From Salipiger bermudensis HTCC2601 (lineage in GTDB: Bacteria > Pseudomonadota > Alphaproteobacteria > Rhodobacterales > Rhodobacteraceae): 64,000 nucleotides of DNA. The DNA is taken from contig NZ_DS022276.1 in the NCBI RefSeq assembly GCF_000153725.1, positions 1,584,412-1,648,411 on the forward strand, read 5' to 3'. Shown piece by piece: positions 26,091 to 35,306 of this stretch (position 1 is the stretch's first letter; each line of letters begins with the position of its first letter). A program made the translations under genes and the position numbers. A model generated the notes under the pieces. That model saw only the letters and a list, made by a program, of their open reading frames with translations. It did no database searches and had not been told where the DNA came from.

Positions 26091-26590
26091 TGACCGACGT
26101 GGCGATCCGCCCGCATCTCCCCGGGGACGACGCGGCGCTTTGGCGCATTCTCGAGCCGGTGTTCCGGGCCGGCGAGACCTATGCCATCGACCGCGACATT
26201 TCGCGAGACGACGCGCTGGCCTACTGGTGCGGCCCCGAGCGCCGGGTGTTCTCGGCGCTGGTCGATGGCGTGGTGGCGGGCAGCTACTACATCGTGCGCA
26301 ACCAGAAGGGCGGCGGCAGCCATGTCTGTAACTGCGGCTTCGCCACCGACCCAGGCCAGACCGGCAAGGGCGTGGCCCGGGCCATGCTGGCCCATGCGCT
26401 CGACACCGCCCGCAGCCTCGGCTTCCGTGCCATGCAGTTCAACTTCGTGGTGTCCTCCAACACCCGCGCGGTGGCGATCTGGGAGCGCGCTGGGTTCGAT
26501 ATCGTCGGTCGGCTGCCCGATGCCTTCCGTCACCCCGAAAAGGGTTATGTCGACGCGCTGGTCATGTATAAGGCCCTCGAAACGGACTGA
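26090..26590 (+). CDS. GNAT family N-acetyltransferase
   Basis: This is a 166-residue acetyl-CoA-dependent transferase of the Gcn5 fold. The acetyl-CoA loop is TGKGVARAMLAHAL, preceded by strand CNCGFATDPGQ, and the C-terminal NTRAVAIWERAGFDIVGRLPDAF follows the usual pattern. The substrate is unknown; the layout resembles amino-acid or antibiotic-type acetyltransferases. The ATG overlaps the channel's TGA, so the two are co-translated. A NYN-domain gene follows 17 bases later. Confidence 0.88.
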   Translation: MTDVAIRPHLPGDDAALWRILEPVFRAGETYAIDRDISRDDALAYWCGPERRVFSALVDGVVAGSYYIVRNQKGGGSHVCNCGFATDPGQTGKGVARAMLAHALDTARSLGFRAMQFNFVVSSNTRAVAIWERAGFDIVGRLPDAFRHPEKGYVDALVMYKALETD

Positions 26591-26607
26591 TTTCAGGAGC
26601 AATTCCC

Positions 26608-27318
26608 GTGGCCGAAGACACCCGCCTCCTCGCCGTCCTGATCGACGCCGACAACACCTCTCCGAAATACGCCAAGGCGATCTTTGACGAGATCGCCTCG
26701 CTGGGCGAGGCCAGCGTGCGGCGCGTCTACGGCGATTTCGCCAGCCAGCAGATCTCGGGCTGGTCGAAGATCTCGGCCGAGTTCGGTCTGGTCCCGCACC
26801 ACTCGCCGGCCAACACCGTGGGCAAGAACTCCTCCGACATCTCGCTGGTGATCGACGCCATGGACCTGATGCACACCGGTCGCTTCGACGGCTTCGTGGT
26901 GGTCAGCTCCGACAGCGATTTCACCCGGCTCGCCAGCCGCATCCGCGAGCAGGGGCTCGACGTCTACGGCATGGGCATGCAGAAGACGCCGGATGCCTTC
27001 CGCAAGGCGTGCAAGCGGTTCATCTTCCTCGAGAACCTCGACGGCGCACCGGAGCAGAAGACCGGCGACCGCGCGCCGCGCGCCACCGGCAAGCTCGAGG
27101 AGGCGCGCAACCTCATCTTCACCGCGATGGACGCCATCGAGCAGGAGGATGACTGGTACACGCTGGGCCAGCTCGGCCAGTTCATCACCGCGGCGAACCC
27201 GGATTTCGACACCCGCAGCTATGGCAAGCGCAAGCTTTCTGATCTCGTTTCCGAACTGAAGGTCTTCGAAACCAAACGCGGTCCGGGCAACCAGCTTCTG
27301 GTGCGCCGGCTCGACTGA
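26608..27318 (+). CDS. NYN-domain (LabA/DUF88) protein with C-terminal OST-HTH domain
   Basis: This is a putative RNA-processing or RNA-binding protein. The N-terminal NYN (PIN-like) nuclease fold keeps the acidic residues: LIDADNTSPKYA near residue 9, VIDAMDLMHTG and VSSDSDFTRLASRI. The C-terminal 70 residues (NLIFTAMDAIEQEDDWYTLGQLGQFI) form a LOTUS/OST-HTH-like winged helix. The GTG start at 26608 has CAGGAG nine bases upstream. It is 236 residues. NYN proteins act on RNA, but the target here is unknown. Confidence 0.88.
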   Translation: MAEDTRLLAVLIDADNTSPKYAKAIFDEIASLGEASVRRVYGDFASQQISGWSKISAEFGLVPHHSPANTVGKNSSDISLVIDAMDLMHTGRFDGFVVVSSDSDFTRLASRIREQGLDVYGMGMQKTPDAFRKACKRFIFLENLDGAPEQKTGDRAPRATGKLEEARNLIFTAMDAIEQEDDWYTLGQLGQFITAANPDFDTRSYGKRKLSDLVSELKVFETKRGPGNQLLVRRLD

Positions 27319-27385
27319 TCCCGCATTTGCGGCGCTGCTCCGGATCGTCGCGACAGTTCGCGGAATGGGCCGGCCTCAGGGCCGT

Positions 27386-28015
27386 TCAGGCTGAGGAGGA
27401 TGGCCCGAACCGCGCCATGAAGGTCTCGACCGCGGCGTCGATCACGCGGGTGATCTCGCCTTCGGAGAAGACGTCGTGGATGCCGAACAGCCGCTTGATC
27501 CACAGGTCGGCCTTGCAGAGCTCGATGAACTGGTCGGCGGCAAGGCCGAGATTGTCGATCTCGACGTCGCCCCGGGCCATCGCGGCGGCGAGATAGGATT
27601 GCAGTTCGCTGCGGACGAGCACGGGGCCGCACTCGTAGAACTGCGCGCCGAGCTCCGGGAAGCGGTCGGCTTCGGCGACGCAGATGCGGAACACCCTCTG
27701 GCCCATGTCCGACAGCAGGAAGTCGAGAACGCTGCGGCCGATATAGGGCAGCACGACCCGCGGCGGCTTGCTCTTGTCGAGGGCGACCAGAACCTCGTCT
27801 GCTTGCGCCTGGCACTGTGCGGTCGCCATCTCCAAGAACAGCAGGCGCTTGTCGGGAAAGTAGCTGTAGAGCGTGGCCTTCGACACCCCGGCGGTTCTGG
27901 CGATTTCGTCGACGCTGGCCCCCTCGAAACCGTCGCGCAGGAAGATCTCGCGCGCGCCCTTCAGGACCTGGTCGTATTTCCGCCCGCGCCGGACGCTTGC
28001 CGTATTGCCCGGCAT
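27386..28015 (-). CDS. TetR/AcrR family transcriptional regulator
   Basis: This is a 209-residue repressor-type regulator. The helix-turn-helix is DEIARTAGVSKATLYSYFPDKRLLF at about residues 36-60, followed by a helical ligand-binding domain with two Cys residues (FRICVAEAD, YECGPVL). It is divergent from mbfA with 186 bases between the starts. It may control itself, mbfA or a distant target; the site next to mbfA looks like an Irr box rather than a TetR operator. Confidence 0.9.
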   Translation of the reverse strand: MPGNTASVRRGRKYDQVLKGAREIFLRDGFEGASVDEIARTAGVSKATLYSYFPDKRLLFLEMATAQCQAQADEVLVALDKSKPPRVVLPYIGRSVLDFLLSDMGQRVFRICVAEADRFPELGAQFYECGPVLVRSELQSYLAAAMARGDVEIDNLGLAADQFIELCKADLWIKRLFGIHDVFSEGEITRVIDAAVETFMARFGPSSSA

Positions 28016-28171
28016 TCACTGTCTCCTCTGGTGATCTGGATCATAGACCGGGTGGTTCAGTTCCGGCAAGCGTGGCGCGATCTGCCGCGGGCCCGCCTGT
28101 CGCGACGCTGCGGCAATTGGCGCGGCGGCGGGCAGGCCGAAGGGCGTTGCATCCGGCCTCCTTTGCAGTAG

Positions 28172-28188
28172 TTTAGAATGATTCCAAA
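28172..28188. promoter_or_regulatory. Irr-type iron control box before mbfA
   Basis: TTTAGAATGATTCCAAA is a near-perfect inverted repeat with one mismatch. It matches the iron-control element (ICE) bound by Irr in alphaproteobacteria. It lies 13 bases before the mbfA start, where bound Irr would block transcription. mbfA is a known Irr target in related bacteria. Confidence 0.7.
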
Positions 28189-28201
28189 GTGAGGCTTCCC
28201 C

Positions 28202-29176
28202 ATGCGTTTCTTTACCCAGCGCCGCCAGTTCAAGGATCTCAGCGAGCAGGAAGTGCTCGCGCTGGCAATTTCCTCGGAAGAGGACGACGCGCGGATCTAC
28301 CGCAGCTATGCCGAGATGCTGCGCGCCGATTACCCTGACACCGCGCAGGTGTTCGACGGCATGGCCCTCGAGGAGGACGGCCACCGTCAGGCGCTGATCT
28401 CGGCGCACCGGATGCGCTTTGGCGAGGTGATCCCGCTGATCCGGCGCGAGCACGTGGCGGGGTTCTACGCGCGCCGCCCGGTCTGGCTGATGCAGAACCT
28501 CGGTCTCGAGCGCATCCGCGAGGAGGCCGAGATCATGGAGCGTGACGCGGGCCGGTTCTATCTCGAGGCCGCGAAGCGCAGCACCGATGCCGGGACGCGC
28601 AAGCTGCTGGGCGATCTCGCCGCTGCCGAGGCGGGCCACGAGACCCGCGCCGCAGAGCTGACGGCAGAGCATCTCGATCCCGACAGCCGCAGCGACGAGG
28701 ACCGGCTGGCGCATCGGCAATTCGTGCTGACCTGGGTGCAGCCGGGGCTGGCCGGGCTGATGGATGGCTCGGTCTCGACGCTTGCGCCGATCTTCGCGAC
28801 CGCCTTTGCCACGCAGGACACCTGGACAACGTTTCTCGTCGGGCTCGCGGCCTCGGTGGGGGCGGGGATCTCGATGGGGTTCACCGAGGCGGCGTCGGAC
28901 GATGGCGAGCTGTCCGGGCGCGGCTCGCCGATGAAACGTGGCATCGCATCGGGCGTGATGACCACGGTGGGCGGGCTTGGCCACGCGCTGCCCTACCTGA
29001 TCCCGCATTTCTGGACCGCCACGAGCATCGCCTGGATCATCGTCTTCATCGAACTCTGGGCGATCGCTTGGATCCAGAACAGGTATATGGATACGCCGTT
29101 TCTGCGCGCCTCGATGCAGGTGGTCCTCGGCGGCGCGCTGGTGCTGGCGGCCGGCGTGCTGATTGGCAGCGGCTGA
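28202..29176 (+). CDS. mbfA: Membrane-bound ferritin MbfA (ferritin-like + VIT1/CCC1)
   Basis: MbfA exports iron across the inner membrane. The N-terminal ferritin-like di-iron domain (residues 1-160) has Glu/His ligands in EEDDARIYRSYAEML, LEEDGHRQAL and EAGHETRA. The C-terminal VIT1/CCC1-like domain holds four to five helices, with GLMDGSVSTLAPIFATAF and SMGFTEAASDDG carrying typical transport residues. It is 324 residues. The ATG is preceded by GAGG and, further up, by an Irr box. In Agrobacterium and Bradyrhizobium the protein protects against iron and peroxide stress. Confidence 0.93.
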   Translation: MRFFTQRRQFKDLSEQEVLALAISSEEDDARIYRSYAEMLRADYPDTAQVFDGMALEEDGHRQALISAHRMRFGEVIPLIRREHVAGFYARRPVWLMQNLGLERIREEAEIMERDAGRFYLEAAKRSTDAGTRKLLGDLAAAEAGHETRAAELTAEHLDPDSRSDEDRLAHRQFVLTWVQPGLAGLMDGSVSTLAPIFATAFATQDTWTTFLVGLAASVGAGISMGFTEAASDDGELSGRGSPMKRGIASGVMTTVGGLGHALPYLIPHFWTATSIAWIIVFIELWAIAWIQNRYMDTPFLRASMQVVLGGALVLAAGVLIGSG

Positions 29177-29227
29177 CGCTGGTGCCGCGCTCTTGCCCCA
29201 GGGAGCGCTGGCGGATCGTGTCGGCCT

Positions 29228-29272
29228 GCCTCCGGCGGGAGTATTTTTGACGAAGAGAAGCCGGGGGCGCGG
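29228..29272 (+). repeat. Recurrent intergenic core motif, copy B
   Basis: CCTCCGGCGGGAGTATTTTT followed by GACGAAGAGAAGCC and GGGGGCGCGG. It faces an inverted copy (29273-29348), giving imperfect arms of about 35 bases. Confidence 0.6.
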
Positions 29273-29348
29273 CACTCCTGGCTTCTTTGGTTCAAAAATA
29301 CCTCGGGGGTGAATTGGCGCACAGCGCCAAGAGGGGGCTGGCCCCCTC
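29273..29348 (-). repeat. Recurrent composite element, copy B' (core plus two hairpins)
   Basis: On the minus strand it reads hairpin GAGGGGG-loop-CCCCCTC, then hairpin TTGGCGC-loop-GCGCCAA, then the core CCCCCGAGGTATTTTTGAAC and AGAAGCCAGGAG. Copy C at 61711-61773 has the same order with different stem sequences. Confidence 0.6.
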
Positions 29349-29497
29349 CCGCTCTCCGGACAGTGCATCTCAGATGAGACAGGGAGCTGCGCCGTCATCC
29401 CCTCGCCCCTCACCCCCTCGCCAAGCCGCATAATCGCTGGAAGCCGGGCCGCGCCCGTGGCAAACCAAGCGGGCGCACGGCCAAGGGAGACGCGACC

Positions 29498-32305
29498 ATG
29501 ACCCAGTTCGGCAAGGGCTGCCACCTGCATCTGATCGATGGATCGGCTTTCATCTTCCGGGCCTATCACGCCCTGCCGCCGCTCACGCGCAAGTCCGACG
29601 GGCTGCCCATCGGCGCGGTCTCGGGCTTCTGCAACATGCTGCAGAAATATGTCGAGGACAACGCCGGCCCCGACGCGCCGACCCATGTTGCGGTGATCTT
29701 CGACAAGGGCAGCCACACCTTCCGCAACGATCTCTACGATCTCTACAAGGCCAACCGCGAGGCGATGCCCGAGGATCTGCGGCCGCAGATCCCGCTGACC
29801 CGCCGGGCCACCGAGGCGTTCAACATCGCCTGCAAGGAGCTCGAGGGCTATGAGGCCGACGACATCATCGCCACGCTGGCGCGGCAGGCGCGCGAGGCCG
29901 GCGGGCGGGTGACGATCATCAGCTCCGACAAGGACCTGATGCAGCTGGTGGGCGACGGGGTCGAGATGCTCGACGCCATGAAAAACCGTCGCATCGATCG
30001 CGACGGCGTGTTCGAGAAGTTCGGCGTCTTTCCCGACCGCGTGGTCGACGTGCAGGCGCTGGCCGGCGACTCGGTCGACAACGTGCCGGGCGCCCCGGGC
30101 ATCGGCATCAAGACTGCCGCGCTGCTGATCAACGAGTACGGCTCGCTCGAGGATCTGCTCGACCGGGCCGAGGAGATCAAGCAGCCCAAGCGCCGCCAGA
30201 CCCTGATCGAGAAGCGCGAGCAGATCGAACTCTCGAAGCGGCTGGTGCAGCTCGACGAGGAGACGCCGCTGGAGTTCGGCCTCGACGATCTCGAGGTCAG
30301 GGATCCCGATCCCGAGGTGCTGCTGGGCTTCCTCGCCGAGATGGAGTTCCGCAGCCTGACCAAGCGCATTGCCGATCAGCTCGATGCCGAGGCGCCGGTG
30401 ATCCCCGACACCACCCCCGAAGGGGCCAACCCTGCGGAAGAGGGCACGCCCGAGATGCCGGCGATCGAGCCGGACACGTACATCTGGGTGAAGACCGCCG
30501 AGGATCTCGCACCGTTCATCGACGCCGCCCACCAGCGCGGCTGGGTCGCGGTCGATACCGAGACCACCGGGCTCAACGAGATGGCCTGCGACCTCGTCGG
30601 GATCTCGCTCTGCACCGAGCCGGGCGAGGCCTGCTACATCCCGCTGGCGCACCGCGCCGACAGCGATGGCGGCCTGTTCGGGGACGGCGATCTGGCCGAG
30701 GGCCAGATGCCGATGCAGGCGGCGCTCGACCTGCTCAAACCGCTGCTCGAGGACCCGGCGGTGATGAAGATCGGGCAAAACATGAAATACGACGCCAAGA
30801 TCTTTGCCCGCTACGGCGTGCGGATCGCGCCGATCGATGATACCATGCTGATGTCCTACGCGATGAATGCCGGTCTGCATGGCCATGGCATGGACGCATT
30901 GTCCGAGCGCTACCTGTCGCACACGCCGATCCCGATCAAGGAGCTGCTGGGCTCCGGCAAGAAGATGAAGACCTTCGACCAGGTGCCGATCGAAGACGCG
31001 GTGAAATACGCCGCCGAGGATGCCGACATCACCCTGCGGCTCTGGACCCTGCTGAAGCCGCAGTTGCACCGCAACCATGTCACCCGGGTCTACGAGACCA
31101 TGGAGCGCCCGCTGGTGCCGGTGCTGGCCGAGATGGAGATGGCCGGCGTGCAGGTCGATCGCGACACGCTCTCGCGCATGTCGAACGCCTTCAGCCAGAA
31201 GATGGCGGCGCTCGAGGCCGAGATCCACGAGCTGGCGGGCGAGAGCTTCAACGTGGGCTCGCCCAAGCAGCTTGGCGAGATCCTGTTCGACAAGATGGGG
31301 CTCGAGGGCGGCAAGAAGGGCAAGACCGGCGCCTACGCCACGGGCGCCGACGTGCTCGAGGATCTCGCGACCGAGCACGAGTTGCCGGCGCGGGTGCTCG
31401 ACTGGCGCCAGCTCTCGAAGCTCAAGTCGACCTATACCGACGCGCTGCAGGAGCACATCAACAAGGACACCGGCCGGGTTCACACCTCCTACGTGATCTC
31501 CGGGGCCAACACCGGGCGTCTGTCCTCGACCGATCCGAACCTGCAGAACATCCCGGTGCGCTCGGAAGAGGGGCGGCGCATCCGCGAGGCCTTCGTCGCG
31601 CCCGAGGGCAAGACCATCGTGGCGCTCGACTATTCGCAGATCGAGCTGCGCATCCTCGCCCACATGGCCGAGATCGACGCGCTCAAGCAGGCCTTCCGCG
31701 ACGGGCAGGATATCCACGCCATGACCGCGTCCGAGATGTTCAACGTGCCGATGGACGAGATGACCTCCGAGATCCGCCGGCAGGCCAAGGCGATCAACTT
31801 CGGTGTGATCTACGGCATCTCGGGCTTCGGCCTCGCCCGCAACCTGCGCATCCCGCGCAGCGAGGCGCAGGGCTTCATCGACCGCTATTTCGAGCGCTTC
31901 CCGGGCATCCGCACCTACATGGACGATACGGTGGCCTTCGCCAAGGAACACAAGCGCGTCGAGACGCTGTTTGGCCGGGTGATCCACACACCCGAGATCG
32001 CCGCCAAGGGGCCGCGCGCGGGCTTTGCCAAGCGCGCCGCGATCAACGCACCGATCCAGGGCACCGCGGCCGATATCATTCGGCGCGCGATGATCCGCAT
32101 GCCCGACGCCATCGAGAAACTGCCGGCCACCATGCTTCTGCAGGTGCATGACGAACTGATCTTCGAGGTCGAGCAGGGCGCCGAGGAGGCTCTCATCTCT
32201 GCTGCCCGCACGGTCATGGAGGGCGCCGCCGAGCCGGTGGTGAAGCTCGACGTGCCGTTGGTGGTCGATGCCGGTCAGGGCAAAAGCTGGGCCGAGGCGC
32301 ACTGA
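29498..32305 (+). CDS. polA: DNA polymerase I PolA
   Basis: Pol I fills gaps and removes RNA primers. Three domains are complete: the 5'-3' exonuclease (residues 1-290; LIDGSAFIFRAYHALPP, the YKANREAMP region and SDKDLMQLV), the 3'-5' proofreading domain (from about 330; VAVDTETTGLNE, keeping the DxE) and the polymerase (from about 560; VALDYSQIELRILAH, RRQAKAINFGVIYG and LQVHDELIFEVE). The length of 935 residues is standard. The ATG has AAGGGAGA upstream. It is convergent with a subtilase gene 20 bases beyond its stop. Confidence 0.97.
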   Translation: MTQFGKGCHLHLIDGSAFIFRAYHALPPLTRKSDGLPIGAVSGFCNMLQKYVEDNAGPDAPTHVAVIFDKGSHTFRNDLYDLYKANREAMPEDLRPQIPLTRRATEAFNIACKELEGYEADDIIATLARQAREAGGRVTIISSDKDLMQLVGDGVEMLDAMKNRRIDRDGVFEKFGVFPDRVVDVQALAGDSVDNVPGAPGIGIKTAALLINEYGSLEDLLDRAEEIKQPKRRQTLIEKREQIELSKRLVQLDEETPLEFGLDDLEVRDPDPEVLLGFLAEMEFRSLTKRIADQLDAEAPVIPDTTPEGANPAEEGTPEMPAIEPDTYIWVKTAEDLAPFIDAAHQRGWVAVDTETTGLNEMACDLVGISLCTEPGEACYIPLAHRADSDGGLFGDGDLAEGQMPMQAALDLLKPLLEDPAVMKIGQNMKYDAKIFARYGVRIAPIDDTMLMSYAMNAGLHGHGMDALSERYLSHTPIPIKELLGSGKKMKTFDQVPIEDAVKYAAEDADITLRLWTLLKPQLHRNHVTRVYETMERPLVPVLAEMEMAGVQVDRDTLSRMSNAFSQKMAALEAEIHELAGESFNVGSPKQLGEILFDKMGLEGGKKGKTGAYATGADVLEDLATEHELPARVLDWRQLSKLKSTYTDALQEHINKDTGRVHTSYVISGANTGRLSSTDPNLQNIPVRSEEGRRIREAFVAPEGKTIVALDYSQIELRILAHMAEIDALKQAFRDGQDIHAMTASEMFNVPMDEMTSEIRRQAKAINFGVIYGISGFGLARNLRIPRSEAQGFIDRYFERFPGIRTYMDDTVAFAKEHKRVETLFGRVIHTPEIAAKGPRAGFAKRAAINAPIQGTAADIIRRAMIRMPDAIEKLPATMLLQVHDELIFEVEQGAEEALISAARTVMEGAAEPVVKLDVPLVVDAGQGKSWAEAH

Positions 32306-32324
32306 GGCGCCGGCGGTCCCGCTC

Positions 32325-33551
32325 TTAGCCGATGGCCATGGCGGGGGCCTGCACCAGCCCCTGTCCGCGATCCAGCGCGTCGGTCGCCGGGTCGATCGGC
32401 GCGCTGGTGCAGGTGGCCATCAGCCGCGCCTGCACCGCACCGGCGAAGGCGGGGCTGCCAGAGGCGCGCTGCGCCTCCCACCAGAGCGCCGCGATGCCCG
32501 CCACGTGCGGGCAGGCCATCGAGGTGCCGTTGAGCGGCCGCAGCCCCCCGCCGGTTGCCGCCGAGATCACGTTGACCCCGGGGCCCGACACGGTCGGGTT
32601 GGTGTTCGAGAACGAGGCGATGTTGAGCCCGCCCGGCCCCTGTCCCAGCGCCCCCACCGAGACCACGCCGAAGGCGGCAGCCGGCAGCGACGCCGAGACC
32701 TCGAATGTCGGGTCGATGTTGCGGCGGCTCTCGTTGCCGGCGGCGGCGCAGACCACCGTCCCGCCCGAGAACGCTGCCTGCGCGCGCAGCATGTCCATCA
32801 GCGCGTCGAACATGCGCAGGTTCTGGCGATAGGCCTCGAGCGCGGCGGAGCCCGCCAGCAGCGTCGGCCAGCCCTGATCGACGAGGCTCTCGACGAGGCC
32901 CGGAAAGTCGAAGCCGAGCGACATGGAGATCACCTGCGCCTGTTCGTCGGAGGCCCACTTGATCGCCCGGAACAGCATGTCCGACGAACCGCTGCCATCG
33001 TCGCCCAGCACCTTGCCGATCAGCGCGTCGGTGACGCCACGCGCCACGCCGATGCGGTTGCCGTCGACATCGCGCCCGAACACCGTGCCCGCGCAATGGG
33101 TGCCGTGGCCATTGGCATCCTCGATGCCCGAGCCGGCAAAGTCGCGGGTGTTGAGCGCGACACCTGCAAAGGCCGGGTGATTGGTGTCGATGCCTGTGTC
33201 GAGCACCGCCACGCGCACCCCGGCGCCGGTGAAGGCGGAGGTGTCGGCGCCAACCGCCGCGATACCCCATGCAGGCTCGGCATCCTCTGTGCGCACCTCG
33301 TCGAGCGGCTGCGGCTCGATCAGCCGGGTCGGCATCTCGCGCGCCACCGCGGTCACCGCCGGGTCGCGGGTCACGTCGCGGAGGTCCTTGGCGCTCAGCT
33401 CGGCGGATTCGAGCTTGGGTGCCGGAGGGATCGGGTTCGCCATCGGCGCATCGAAGCTGCCGGTCCCGAAGCCGGGCGCGCCCGGCGGTGCCGCGGGGCG
33501 CGGGGCACGGTTGCGAAGCGGGGCGTTCTCGTCGCGCAGAATTACGAACAT
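32325..33551 (-). CDS. Subtilisin-like serine protease (S8 family), no signal peptide
   Basis: The catalytic triad is intact: Asp in VAVLDTGIDTNHPAF, His in NGHGTHCAGTVFG and Ser in NGTSMACPHVAG, with oxyanion Asn in AAAGNES. I set the start at the ATG at 33551, giving 408 residues; a longer TTG reading is less likely. No export signal precedes the domain, only a polar Pro-rich segment (about residues 10-60) that may be a propeptide. It therefore acts in the cytoplasm or leaves by another route. It is monocistronic. Confidence 0.9.
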   Translation of the reverse strand: MFVILRDENAPLRNRAPRPAAPPGAPGFGTGSFDAPMANPIPPAPKLESAELSAKDLRDVTRDPAVTAVAREMPTRLIEPQPLDEVRTEDAEPAWGIAAVGADTSAFTGAGVRVAVLDTGIDTNHPAFAGVALNTRDFAGSGIEDANGHGTHCAGTVFGRDVDGNRIGVARGVTDALIGKVLGDDGSGSSDMLFRAIKWASDEQAQVISMSLGFDFPGLVESLVDQGWPTLLAGSAALEAYRQNLRMFDALMDMLRAQAAFSGGTVVCAAAGNESRRNIDPTFEVSASLPAAAFGVVSVGALGQGPGGLNIASFSNTNPTVSGPGVNVISAATGGGLRPLNGTSMACPHVAGIAALWWEAQRASGSPAFAGAVQARLMATCTSAPIDPATDALDRGQGLVQAPAMAIG

Positions 33552-33651
33552 GGCAAATCTCGCTCTAAAGGGTTTTTCCAATAGCGCGATGATACACCCA
33601 GAGGTTGATTCAGCGAAGGGTCTCAGCGTGAACCCGTCGTGAAATCGCTCC

Positions 33652-34665
33652 TCAGATCAGATTGTTCTTGCGAAACAGGGTCTTGAGATCGGCCTCCGGG
33701 CGCGGTCCCATGTGGCTGATGACCTCGGAGGCGGCCACGGTGCCCATGCGGCCGGCGGTTTCCATGTCGGCGCCGGTGGCGAGACCGTAGAGGAAACCGG
33801 CGGCGAACTGGTCGCCCGCGCCGGTGGCGTCGACCGGGACCACCTTTGTCACCGGGACGTCGGTACGCACGCCATCCTTGATGATGCTCACTCCGTCGCC
33901 CGAGCGGGTACAGACCACCAGCGGGCAGACCTCTGCGACCCGCGCCAGATCCTTGTCGAGATGGTCGTCCTGGTAGAGCGAGCGGATCTCGGCCTCGTTG
34001 CCGATGACGTAATCCATCTCGTTGGCGATCAGGCGCAGGAAGTCGTCGCGGTGGCGTTCGACGCAGAACGGGTCCGAGATCGCGATCCCGGCAAGGCCGC
34101 CGGCCTTGCGGCAGGTGCGGGCGGCTCGCAGGAAAGCCTCCTTGCCCTTCGGCTTGTCGTAAAGATAGCCCTCGAGGAAGATGATGTCGGCCTGTCCGGC
34201 GATCTCCTCGGCCACGTCCTCGGGGCCAAGCTCGGCCGAGATGCCGAGATAGGTGTTCATCGAGCGCTCGCCGTCCGGCGAGACGAAGATCATCGAGCGC
34301 GAGGTCGGCAGCTCACCGCCCGTGACCGGCGGGTTGACGAAATCGGTGCCGCCCTTCTCCATCGCATCCGCGTAGAACCGGCCCAGAGCATCGTCGCGCA
34401 CGCGCCCGAAAAAGCCCGTGCGCAGTCCGAGATTGCCAAGCCCCGCCAGCGTGTTGGCCACCGAGCCGCCGGCCGCCTGAACGCGGTTCTCCATGGCGCC
34501 GTAGAGCTGCTCGGCGCGCTCGCGCTCAACCAGCTGCATGATGCCCTTCTCGATCCCCATCATCTCGAGGAAGCTGTCATCGGAGCGGGTCAGCACGTCG
34601 ACGATGGCGTTGCCGATGCCAAGAACCTGGTACTTCTTGGTCGGATGCTGCGTGGTCAGGGTCAT
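33652..34665 (-). CDS. Adenosine/ribokinase-type sugar kinase (PfkB family)
   Basis: This is a 337-residue PfkB kinase of the alphaproteobacterial adenosine-kinase type. The start GIGNAIVDVL matches the family. The first signature GGSVANTLAGLGNLGLRTGFFG (about residues 65-86) and the second VDATGAGDQFAAGFLYGL, with its catalytic Asp, are intact. It probably phosphorylates adenosine to AMP for purine salvage, but related sugars cannot be excluded. The ATG overlaps the nth stop by four bases, an operon pairing often seen in Rhodobacteraceae. Confidence 0.88.
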   Translation of the reverse strand: MTLTTQHPTKKYQVLGIGNAIVDVLTRSDDSFLEMMGIEKGIMQLVERERAEQLYGAMENRVQAAGGSVANTLAGLGNLGLRTGFFGRVRDDALGRFYADAMEKGGTDFVNPPVTGGELPTSRSMIFVSPDGERSMNTYLGISAELGPEDVAEEIAGQADIIFLEGYLYDKPKGKEAFLRAARTCRKAGGLAGIAISDPFCVERHRDDFLRLIANEMDYVIGNEAEIRSLYQDDHLDKDLARVAEVCPLVVCTRSGDGVSIIKDGVRTDVPVTKVVPVDATGAGDQFAAGFLYGLATGADMETAGRMGTVAASEVISHMGPRPEADLKTLFRKNNLI

Positions 34666-35306
34666 ACGGTCTTGTCCTCGAACTGGCAGAGGTCGCGGAT
34701 CAGGCAGGCCTGGCACTTGGGCTTGCGCGCGACACAGGTGTAACGCCCGTGCAGGATCAGCCAGTGATGCGCGTGCTGCTGGAAATCCACGGGAATGTTG
34801 TCTTCGATGGCACGCTCGGTGGCGACCACGTCCTTGCCGGGGCAGATGCCCGAGCGGTTGCCGACGCGGAAGATGTGGGTGTCCACCGCCTGCGCCGGGT
34901 AATGCCACCACATGTTCAACACCACGTTGGCGGTCTTGCGCCCGACGCCGGGCAGGCTCTCGAGAGCAGCCCGCGAGCACGGCACTTCGCCGCCATACTG
35001 CTCGTGCAGGATCTTCGACAGCTTGATTACGTTCTTGGCCTTGTTGCGGTAGAGGCCAATGGTCTTGATGTGCTCGATCACGCCCTCTTCGCCGAGCGCG
35101 AGCATCTTCTCGGGCGTGTCTGCGATCCTGAACAGCTCGCGCGTTGCCTTGTTGACGCCGGCATCGGTGGCCTGCGCCGAGAGCGCGACGGCCACCACCA
35201 GCGTATAGGCGTTGACGTGGTCGAGCTCGCCCTTGGGCTCGGGCTCGGCCTCGTGGAAGCGAGTGAAGATCTCGCGCAGGGTATGATAGTCGAGCTGCTT
35301 GGCCAT
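34662..35306 (-). CDS. nth: Endonuclease III (Nth)
   Basis: Nth is a base-excision glycosylase/AP-lyase for oxidised pyrimidines. Helix-hairpin-helix LPGVGRKTANVVLN contains the catalytic Lys, and VDTHIFRVGNR contains the catalytic Asp. The [4Fe-4S] motif is CVARKPKCQACLIRDLC (C-x6-C-x2-C-x5-C) near the C-terminus. The start is the ATG at 35306 with GGGGG just upstream, giving 214 residues; longer readings add an unlikely tail. It is followed by a co-translated kinase gene. Confidence 0.95.
   Translation of the reverse strand: MAKQLDYHTLREIFTRFHEAEPEPKGELDHVNAYTLVVAVALSAQATDAGVNKATRELFRIADTPEKMLALGEEGVIEHIKTIGLYRNKAKNVIKLSKILHEQYGGEVPCSRAALESLPGVGRKTANVVLNMWWHYPAQAVDTHIFRVGNRSGICPGKDVVATERAIEDNIPVDFQQHAHHWLILHGRYTCVARKPKCQACLIRDLCQFEDKTV

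Larger units (their letters stand above)
29177..29497. other. Intergenic region mbfA / polA (321 bp)
   Basis: No gene is supported. It holds two facing copies of a recurrent core motif and two small hairpins (next entries), then about 120 bases leading into polA with no clear promoter. Confidence 0.6.

Noticed and set aside
28016-32302. Very long open frame antisense to mbfA and polA
   Set aside because: It is a shadow of high-GC codon bias; composition is His/Arg/Gln-rich without domains, and polA on the other strand is unmistakable.
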